A stretch of DNA of 6,584 nt. Source: Acholeplasmataceae bacterium (GTDB taxonomy: Bacteria; Bacillota; Negativicutes; Acidaminococcales; Acidaminococcaceae). The stretch spans positions 1 through 6,584 of the forward strand of contig JAAYIB010000206.1 in NCBI GenBank assembly GCA_012744295.1, in the 5' to 3' direction. Below, in pieces: positions 1-4,714 of this stretch (position 1 is its first letter; every line of letters begins with the position of its first letter). The position numbers and the translations under genes are program-made. The notes under the pieces were generated by a model that was given only the letters and a program-made list of their open reading frames with translations, made no database searches and was not told where the DNA came from.

Positions 1-632
1 AACGAATGCAAGAACTGTTGGTTCGTTGCCCGCGTGAGGGCGGTAACGGCATTAAGCCCGGCGTGGATGGACAACTTGCTCCACAGCAGCGAATCAACAT
101 TTGTTTCTACTACAGCCGGCAAACCGACCTTCATGAACAAATCTGCCAATTGATTCAGCTTTTCGTGATTATGCCCTTTTATCCAGGAAGCGATGTTGGT
201 TGGCTTTAAACCGCTGTGCATGACCAGGCCGGGCTCCAGCACGGCGCCGCCCATCAACGTTGCGCCTACCAGCAACCGATCGGCTCCTACCTTATCTGCC
301 AACTGTTCGGCGTTTCCCATACCGTTTTGTACAGTCAACACAATTGTTTCGGGTTTTATCACCATCTCGGCCAGCATCGCTGCTTCGGCAGTCCAATATG
401 ATTTAACGCATATGATAATCAAATCAACAGGACCAATTTCATCAAAATAAGTGGTAGCGCGTGGGCGTACCGTGAATTCGGCGTCGGCGGCCACAACGGA
501 AAGGCCGTCCTGCCTGATTTTGGCAATATGTGACTCCCAGTGATCGAACAACCACACCTCGTCCTTGCCTCTGGCCAAATAGCTGCCATACAGACAGCCC
601 ATTCCTCCTGAGCCGATAATCGCTATTTTCAT
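1..632 (-). CDS. panE: 2-dehydropantoate 2-reductase family protein (PanE/ApbA), 3' end cut by window edge
   Basis: Reads leftward from ATG at 632-630; 210 codons are visible and the gene leaves the window without a stop, so about the last third (family about 300 aa) is missing. The family reduces ketopantoate to pantoate with NADPH in cytosolic pantothenate/CoA synthesis. Seen: an N-terminal Rossmann nucleotide-binding motif GSGGMG at residues 7-12 after a short beta strand, VKS at 76-78, QNGMGN at 102-107 (its Asn matches the substrate-binding Asn98 of E. coli PanE), and the helical-domain signature WSKLSIHAGLNAVTAL from 184, whose K186 matches catalytic Lys176. At the position of E. coli Asn180 there is His190; Asn194 matches Asn184. 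The start is backed by a G-rich ribosome site (AAAGGGGGG, 647-639) 6 nt upstream. Family assignment is firm; true ketopantoate specificity is less sure because this family has many paralogues acting on other 2-keto acids, and the catalytic C-terminal Glu lies outside the window. Confidence 0.88.
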   Translation of the reverse strand, partial: MKIAIIGSGGMGCLYGSYLARGKDEVWLFDHWESHIAKIRQDGLSVVAADAEFTVRPRATTYFDEIGPVDLIIICVKSYWTAEAAMLAEMVIKPETIVLTVQNGMGNAEQLADKVGADRLLVGATLMGGAVLEPGLVMHSGLKPTNIASWIKGHNHEKLNQLADLFMKVGLPAVVETNVDSLLWSKLSIHAGLNAVTALTRATNQQFLHS

Positions 633-861
633 CGTACACCCCCCTTTCTCTTTTTGTGTATTTTCGACACCGCTGAGCATTATTCCTTTTGTTGAATAAA
701 AAACATTGTGCGGATTCCTTTGCCTGGGGCAACGACTTGTCAAGGATTTATCATAGACGCCACAAACGAGCGGTGAAACGGCATAAAGCCGAAAGCCCGC
801 ACTGATTGCGGAATATTTTTAAATACATCAGAACAATTGCAGGACTTTTGTAAAAATGAGG

Positions 862-899
862 GAAAATAAAAAACCACAAAGCCCGAAAGCTTCGTGGTT
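862..899 (-). terminator. Rho-independent terminator of the tRNA-Val unit
   Basis: Read on the minus strand, a 10-bp stem (AACCACGAAG at 899-890 with CTTTGTGGTT at 881-872, one G-U pair) closes an 8-nt loop and is followed by a T-rich tract (TTTTATTTTC, 871-862). The wobble pair is G-U only in minus-strand RNA and becomes A-C in plus-strand RNA, so the structure is oriented to end tRNA transcription. It begins 14 nt beyond the encoded CCA. Confidence 0.9.
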
Positions 900-912
900 G
901 CTTAATTTAAAA

Positions 913-989
913 TGGTGGGGTTAGGCAGACTCGAACTGCAGACCTCTTCGATGTCAACGAAGCGCTCTAACCAACTGAGCTATAACCCC
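913..989 (-). tRNA. tRNA-Val (anticodon GAC)
   Basis: A 77-nt cloverleaf reads on the minus strand. The acceptor stem GGGGTTA/TAACCCC is perfect. The D stem is GCTC/GAGC with a 9-nt loop containing GG. The anticodon stem CTTCG/CGAAG closes loop TTGACAT with anticodon GAC (complement of 955-953), reading valine codon GUC (and GUU by wobble). The variable region is 5 nt, and the T loop is TTCGAGT. The discriminator is A, and CCA is encoded (915-913). G15 and C48 can form the Levitt pair. The outermost T-stem pair (49-65) is U-C, a mismatch; the other four pair normally. It is a single-gene unit with its own promoter and terminator. Confidence 0.97.
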
Positions 990-1001
990 TCAACAAAATG
1001 T

Positions 1002-1031
1002 ATTATAGCTAAAAACAATCTGCTTTGTCAA
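1002..1031 (-). promoter_or_regulatory. Sigma-A type promoter for tRNA-Val
   Basis: On the minus strand a perfect -35 TTGACA (1031-1026) and a perfect -10 TATAAT (1007-1002) are separated by 18 nt. Transcription would begin near 994-996, only a few bases before the mature tRNA 5' end at 989, leaving a very short leader for RNase P to remove. The double consensus match fits a strongly expressed stable RNA. Confidence 0.9.
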
Positions 1032-1148
1032 GAGGCAGTCCTAAAGTTACCGATAGTTTACGCGCTCCCTGCCGACCTGTCAAAAAAAAGAAAACCGACG
1101 GAAGTTTTGCTGAAAACAGTACAAAGGCACGGGGTGATTCGGAATAAA

Positions 1149-1177
1149 TTCCAAATTTCAGGACTATGCATTATAAT
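1149..1177 (+). promoter_or_regulatory. Probable promoter of the long rightward operon
   Basis: A perfect -10 TATAAT (1172-1177) is preceded at 17 nt by TTCCAA (1149-1154), a weak -35. The expected start near 1184 gives a leader of about 28 nt to the TTG at 1212. A short inverted repeat, GGAAT (1141-1145) and ATTCC (1148-1152), overlaps the -35 element and could be an operator, but that is only inference. The stretch between this promoter and the tRNA promoter (about 1032-1140) shows no gene or strong structure. Confidence 0.6.
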
Positions 1178-1211
1178 ATGTATATAAACATAGATTCAGG
1201 GAGGAAAAGAT

Positions 1212-1787
1212 TTGAGAAAAAAGAGTTATTCATTACTGTACTTTGCTTTAACCATGACCATTCTGTTATTGACGGCCTGTGGCAGACAGGAGAAACCCGC
1301 TGAGAAGCCGGTTGAAAAACCGAGCCCTGCCACAGCGGTATTTGAAACAAGCCTGGGCAGCTTCGAGGTTGCGCTGAGAACGGAAGAAGCGCCGATTACG
1401 ACCGGGAATTTCATCAAGCTGGCAAAAAGCGGTTTTTATAACGGCGTAATTTTTCATAGGGTCATTGAAGGATTTATGGTTCAGAGCGGCGATCCGGAGG
1501 GGACAGGTTACGGCGGTCCGGGCTACAGGATAAAGGACGAGTTTTCACCAAAGTTAAAACATGAAGGCGTGGGCGTTCTGTCAATGGCGAACAGCGGCCC
1601 TGACACGGGAGGCTCGCAGTTCTTCATCACGCTGGCGCCGACGCCCTGGCTTGACGGCAAGCATGCGGTCTTCGGCAAGGTCATAAAGGGCATGGAAGTT
1701 GTAAAAGCCATAGGCAAGGTCAAGACGGATGGCAAAGACAAGCCGCTTGAGCCCGTAACTATCAAAAAGCTGCAGATAATTCAATGA
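1212..1787 (+). CDS. Cyclophilin-type peptidyl-prolyl cis-trans isomerase, lipoprotein
   Basis: 191 aa from a TTG start with GGAGG (1200-1204) 7 nt upstream. Cyclophilins catalyse cis-trans isomerisation of X-Pro bonds to help protein folding. Residues 1-23 form a lipoprotein signal: positive MRKK, a hydrophobic stretch, and lipobox LTAC with Cys23 as predicted lipidation site, so the mature enzyme should sit on the outside of the cytoplasmic membrane. Residues 27-40 are a Lys/Glu/Pro-rich linker with three EKP units. The cyclophilin domain spans about 41-191 and keeps the active-site set: H82-R83 in FHRV, F88-M89, Q91, A126-N127, GSQFFIT (Q136, F138), W146 and H151, matching the CypA positions Arg55, Phe60, Gln63, Gln111, Phe113, Trp121 and His126. 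It is the first gene of the operon; the phoH start lies 38 nt after its stop with no terminator between. Function is firm from conserved residues; its clients are unknown. Confidence 0.95.
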   Translation: MRKKSYSLLYFALTMTILLLTACGRQEKPAEKPVEKPSPATAVFETSLGSFEVALRTEEAPITTGNFIKLAKSGFYNGVIFHRVIEGFMVQSGDPEGTGYGGPGYRIKDEFSPKLKHEGVGVLSMANSGPDTGGSQFFITLAPTPWLDGKHAVFGKVIKGMEVVKAIGKVKTDGKDKPLEPVTIKKLQIIQ

Positions 1788-1812
1788 ATGAGATGATTTT
1801 TCGCGTGTCCTA

Positions 1813-1818
1813 AGGAGG
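1813..1818 (+). promoter_or_regulatory. Ribosome binding site that selects the phoH TTG start
   Basis: AGGAGG ends 1 nt before an in-frame ATG (1820) but 7 nt before an in-frame TTG (1826). The ATG is too close to be used from this site, so TTG at 1826 is the better start. Confidence 0.75.
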
Positions 1819-1825
1819 AATGCAT

Positions 1826-2827
1826 TTGTCAACGGAGAAGCTGGAACGAAGGATTGAAATAAAGGATCAACAGGAACTTTACGGTATTTTCGGGAGCAAT
1901 GACGAGTTTTTGCGCATCATTCAGGCCGGTTTGCCTTGCTCTCTTGTTGCAAGAGGCGGCAGCCTTGTGATAACGGGCGACGAGGAGCCTGTCCTTCTTG
2001 CTGAGCAGGTTGTCGGCGAACTTCTGTTTTTATACCGCCAGGGCTTGCCTTTGACAACCCATGACGTGCGTTACAGTCTTAAAATGATAGTCGAAGGGCG
2101 GCAGGCGAGTTTGCACAGGATGTTTGCCGATACGCTCATCGTCACTAACAGAGGCCGTCAGATAAAGGCAAAAACTCTTGGGCAGTGGAGCTATCTGGAC
2201 ACAATCCGTAAAAACATCATCACCATCGGCATCGGCCCGGCAGGCACCGGCAAAACCTATTTGGCGGTAGCAATGGCGGTCAAGGCCCTGAAGGCAAAGG
2301 AAGTCGAGCGCCTCATTCTTGCAAGGCCGGCGGTCGAAGCCGGCGAGAAGCTGGGTTTTTTGCCCGGCGACCTGCAGGAAAAGGTAGACCCCTATCTGAG
2401 ACCTTTGTATGATGCCCTGTCGGAGCTGCTTGGCATAGAGACCTTTCAGAAGTATCTTGCCAAGGGGATAATCGAGGTTGCTCCCCTTGCTTATATGAGA
2501 GGCAGAAACCTTAACGATTCCTTCATCATTCTTGACGAGGCTCAGAACACGACGCATGAACAAATGAAAATGGTTTTGACTAGGCTCGGCTTCGGCTCAA
2601 AAATGGTTGTGACAGGGGACGTTACCCAGATTGACCTGCCGATGGGGCGCTCTTCGGGGCTTGACCAGGCGGCCAGGGTGCTTTGCAACACGAAGGGCAT
2701 CGGCATTGTTCGCTTCGCAGAGGGAGACGTAGTCCGGCATGAGCTTGTGGGGGCCATCGTCAGGGCCTACGAGGCGTATGAAAGCCAAAGAAATAAAAAA
2801 GGAATGGCCCGGGAGGAGAATAATTGA
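1826..2827 (+). CDS. phoH: PhoH family P-loop ATPase (PhoH/YbeZ type)
   Basis: 333 aa from TTG at 1826; an in-frame ATG two codons upstream (1820) lies against the Shine-Dalgarno site and is less likely. PhoH-family proteins are cytoplasmic ATPases related to helicase motor domains; in Proteobacteria YbeZ works with the RNase YbeY in rRNA and RNA metabolism, and the adjacent ybeY here agrees with that. Seen: an N-terminal domain of about 120 residues opening with the family-like KLERRIEIKD, Walker A GPAGTGKT at 137-144, the conserved block LARPAVEAGEKLGFLPGD around 165-182, Walker B IILDEAQN at 234-241, and a sensor-like TGDVTQIDLP at 263-272. Length is normal. The stop overlaps the ybeY start by 4 nt, suggesting translational coupling. 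Family call is secure; the exact RNA substrate is not known from sequence. Confidence 0.95.
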   Translation: MSTEKLERRIEIKDQQELYGIFGSNDEFLRIIQAGLPCSLVARGGSLVITGDEEPVLLAEQVVGELLFLYRQGLPLTTHDVRYSLKMIVEGRQASLHRMFADTLIVTNRGRQIKAKTLGQWSYLDTIRKNIITIGIGPAGTGKTYLAVAMAVKALKAKEVERLILARPAVEAGEKLGFLPGDLQEKVDPYLRPLYDALSELLGIETFQKYLAKGIIEVAPLAYMRGRNLNDSFIILDEAQNTTHEQMKMVLTRLGFGSKMVVTGDVTQIDLPMGRSSGLDQAARVLCNTKGIGIVRFAEGDVVRHELVGAIVRAYEAYESQRNKKGMAREENN

Positions 2828-3306
2828 ATATCTCGCTTGAAAACGACCAGGAAAAGGTCGTTATAAAAGAACAACTCGAGCAGCTTCTGTGCTTAAGCCT
2901 CGAGGCGGTGGCAAGGAGACACGGCCTTGACGAAACTGTCGCCGTAGACGTTACAATGGTCGATGACGAGGAAATCCATTCCCTGAACCGCGAATATCGC
3001 AGCATTGACAGGCCGACCGACGTACTTTCCTTTGCCCTGGACGAAGACGGAGGCGAGCCGGAGCTGCACGGAGGCCCCGTACTTCATTTGCTGGGTGACA
3101 TTGTAATATCAATGGAAACCGCTGCCCGGCAGGCTGAGGAGTTTGGGCACAGCCTGGAACGGGAAACGGCATATCTTGCCGTACACGGTCTGCTGCATCT
3201 GCTGGGCTATGACCATATGGAAGAGGAAGATCGGGCCATTATGAGGGAAAAAGAAGAAGAGGCGTTGAGAGAAATTAAGCTTTCGGAAGAATTTCTGAAG
3301 CTTTGA
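2824..3306 (+). CDS. ybeY: Endoribonuclease YbeY (rRNA maturation factor)
   Basis: 160 aa from a TTG start that shares TTGA with the phoH stop; GGAGG at 2812-2816 lies 7 nt upstream. YbeY is a zinc-dependent single-strand endoribonuclease acting in 16S rRNA 3'-end processing and ribosome quality control in the cytoplasm. Seen: the metal motif HGLLHLLGYDH with ligands H121, H125 and H131, the family block REYRSIDRPTDVLSF at 56-70 including the conserved R59, and LLGDIVIS at 89-96. The C-terminus is a charged helix. Length matches the family (about 150-170 aa). In Bacillus-type clusters yqfF/pgpH separates phoH from ybeY; here they overlap directly, as in the proteobacterial ybeZ-ybeY arrangement. 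Confidence 0.97.
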   Translation: MNISLENDQEKVVIKEQLEQLLCLSLEAVARRHGLDETVAVDVTMVDDEEIHSLNREYRSIDRPTDVLSFALDEDGGEPELHGGPVLHLLGDIVISMETAARQAEEFGHSLERETAYLAVHGLLHLLGYDHMEEEDRAIMREKEEEALREIKLSEEFLKL

Positions 3307-3308
3307 CG

Positions 3309-3313
3309 GGAGG
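3309..3313 (+). promoter_or_regulatory. Ribosome binding site that selects the cdd TTG start
   Basis: GGAGG is 7 nt before TTG at 3321. The longer frame could be opened at TTG 3303, but that codon is upstream of this site and overlaps the ybeY stop without a good site of its own. Confidence 0.75.
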
Positions 3314-3320
3314 GATCTGC

Positions 3321-3704
3321 TTGGACAAGGAATTTTTTGCGGCAGCTTTGCAGGCAAGGGAAAAAGCGTATGCCCCTTATTCCGACTTTGCCGTGGGTGC
3401 AGCCGTAAAAACCGCGGGCGGCAAGGTTTACACCGGCTGTAATGTTGAGAACGCTTCCTATGGTCTCACGTGCTGCGCGGAACGAAATGCCATTTTTGCG
3501 GCGATTGCTGCCGGGGAAAGGCGGTTTGCGAGCCTTTGCGTGGTTGCGGACACCAAAGAGCCGGTAGCCCCCTGCGGTGCCTGTCGTCAGGTAATGCGGG
3601 AGTTCGGCATTGACCGCGTCATCCTGGCAAATTGTGCCGGCAAGCACCTGGCAATGACGGTTGAAGAACTGCTGCCATACAGCTTCGGCCCGGAAAGCCT
3701 ATAA
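3321..3704 (+). CDS. cdd: Cytidine deaminase
   Basis: 127 aa from TTG at 3321, chosen because GGAGG lies 7 nt upstream; starting at TTG 3303 would add six residues. The enzyme hydrolytically deaminates cytidine and deoxycytidine to uridine and deoxyuridine in cytosolic pyrimidine salvage. Seen: the substrate motif NVENASYG at 41-48, CAER at 52-55 giving zinc ligand C52 and catalytic E54, and PCGACRQ at 84-90 giving zinc ligands C85 and C88. The short length and three-cysteine zinc site are those of the homotetrameric class. It begins 14 nt after ybeY; dgkA, which precedes cdd in Bacillus-type clusters, is missing here. The era gene follows after 26 nt (to its probable ATA start). Assignment is secure. 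Confidence 0.97.
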   Translation: MDKEFFAAALQAREKAYAPYSDFAVGAAVKTAGGKVYTGCNVENASYGLTCCAERNAIFAAIAAGERRFASLCVVADTKEPVAPCGACRQVMREFGIDRVILANCAGKHLAMTVEELLPYSFGPESL

Positions 3705-3715
3705 AGAGAGTTAAT

Positions 3716-3722
3716 GAAGGAG
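3716..3722 (+). promoter_or_regulatory. Ribosome binding site pointing to a non-standard era start
   Basis: GAAGGAG is the only good site here. The single conventional in-frame start, GTG at 3722, overlaps its last base. The codon at the 7-nt spacing used throughout this operon is ATA (3731-3733). Confidence 0.6.
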
Positions 3723-3730
3723 TGGTTGTC

Positions 3731-4633
3731 ATAGATAAAGATAAGAAGTATTTCTCGGGGTTTGCGGCGGTTGTTGGCCGTCCGAACGTTGGCAAGTCAA
3801 CCTTGGTCAACAGCCTGATTGGCGAGAAGATCGCGATAATGTCGGACCGTCCGCAGACAACGCGCAATAAGATAATGTGCATCCTGAATACGGATAACGC
3901 CCAGATCATGTTTCTGGACACTCCGGGCATGCACAAGCCTCAGCACAAGCTTGGCGAATACATGGTACGCGAAGCTGAAAGCGCGCTGCGTGAAGTTGAC
4001 GTTGTGCTTTTCGTTGTCGACGTCTCCGAGAAAAAGGGCGCCGGCGACGAATATGTTCTTCAACACCTGAAGAAGGCCGGCACGCCCGTCATCCTGGTAG
4101 CGAACAAAATCGACAAGCTGCAGTCGAAGGAAATGCTGCTGCCGATTATCTCGTCATATACAAAGGATTTTGATTTTGCCGAGGTCGTACCCGTTTCCGC
4201 ACTTGCTGACAAGGACTTCGGAAGCCTCGTCGGAGCAATTCTGAAATACTTGCCGGAAGGACCCCAGTATTTTCCGGAGGATATGATAACGGACCAGCCC
4301 GAGCGTCTTATTGCGGCCGAACTAATCAGGGAAAAGGTCCTGAGGCTGACGAGGGACGAAGTGCCTCATTCCATTGCGGTCGAAATTGAGGAAATGAAAA
4401 TCAGGCAGAATAACGACCTGTATATTCGCGCCGTCATCTTTGTGGAACGTGAATCGCAGAAGGGAATTGTGATAGGAGCCAAAGGTAATTTGCTGAAGCT
4501 TGTCGGGCGGCAGGCGCGCGAAGACATTGAAAGCCTTCTCGGCAACAAGGTCTTTCTTGACCTTTGGGTCAAGGTAAAGCCCGATTGGCGCAACAAGGAT
4601 TCAATGCTGAGGCAGTTCGGCTACAAAGACTGA
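3731..4633 (+). CDS. era: GTPase Era
   Basis: 300 aa from ATA at 3731, or 303 aa from GTG at 3722. Era is an essential-type GTPase that binds the 3' end of 16S rRNA and helps 30S assembly, peripherally associated with the membrane. Numbering from the ATA: G1 GRPNVGKS at 16-23, switch I region with RPQTTR at 40-45, G3 DTPG at 63-66, G4 NKID at 125-128, G5 in VSAL near 155-158, then a C-terminal KH domain with the RNA-binding loop IGAKG at 248-252 and the family ending KVKPDWRNKD. All motifs are intact and the length is normal (B. subtilis Era about 300 aa). GTG 3722 lies inside the Shine-Dalgarno site, whereas ATA gives a natural MDKDKKYFSG N-terminus; no other start codon in frame fits. Neighbours phoH and ybeY share its ribosome-assembly theme. 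Identity is certain; the start is not. Confidence 0.96.
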   Translation: MDKDKKYFSGFAAVVGRPNVGKSTLVNSLIGEKIAIMSDRPQTTRNKIMCILNTDNAQIMFLDTPGMHKPQHKLGEYMVREAESALREVDVVLFVVDVSEKKGAGDEYVLQHLKKAGTPVILVANKIDKLQSKEMLLPIISSYTKDFDFAEVVPVSALADKDFGSLVGAILKYLPEGPQYFPEDMITDQPERLIAAELIREKVLRLTRDEVPHSIAVEIEEMKIRQNNDLYIRAVIFVERESQKGIVIGAKGNLLKLVGRQAREDIESLLGNKVFLDLWVKVKPDWRNKDSMLRQFGYKD

Positions 4634-4640
4634 CGGCAAT

Positions 4641-4669
4641 TTGACCATTCGGTGGTTAAATGCTATCAT
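4641..4669 (+). promoter_or_regulatory. Internal promoter between era and the CBS-domain gene
   Basis: TTGACC (4641-4646) and TATCAT (4664-4669) are spaced 17 nt, and TGC directly before the -10 makes an extended -10 element. It lies just past the era stop (4633). Transcription would begin near 4676, giving a leader of about 39 nt, and could supply the CBS-domain gene and recO separately from the main operon promoter. Confidence 0.75.
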
Positions 4670-4699
4670 TTTGTTATGTAATCCGAAAAATTAATTGTT

Positions 4700-4707
4700 A
4701 GGAGAGG
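4700..4707 (+). promoter_or_regulatory. Ribosome binding site pointing to a non-standard start of the CBS-domain gene
   Basis: AGGAGAGG is a strong site. An in-frame stop (TGA, 4709-4711) follows at once, and the only conventional in-frame start is ATG at 4745, 37 nt away. ATA (4715-4717) sits 7 nt downstream. Confidence 0.65.
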
Positions 4708-4714
4708 ATGACCT

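Noticed and set aside
6..450. Plus-strand open frames opposite the PanE-like gene
   Set aside because: They are antisense shadows; the minus-strand reading carries the Rossmann motif and family signatures.
714..743. Promoter for the PanE-like gene
   Set aside because: A perfect minus-strand TTGACA (743-738) is present, but the best -10 at 18 nt is AGGAAT, only three of six matches, and no better pair was found closer to the gene. Not listed as a feature.
779..811. Riboswitch in the intergenic region
   Set aside because: I could not match the conserved core of any known riboswitch class, and the downstream gene orientation does not fit.
912..1187. Open frame of 91 codons on the plus strand across the tRNA
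   Set aside because: Its N-terminal half is the complement of tRNA-Val and the rest is the divergent promoter region; such frames are a known annotation artefact.
1820..1822. ATG as the phoH start
   Set aside because: It lies 1 nt after the Shine-Dalgarno site; TTG six bases downstream has proper spacing.
2030..2563. 177-codon minus-strand frame inside phoH
   Set aside because: It lies wholly opposite the Walker A and B coding region, has no family features and no ribosome site.
3303..3320. Longer cdd reading from TTG 3303
   Set aside because: It precedes the only good ribosome site and overlaps the ybeY stop; the extra six residues are not typical of the family.
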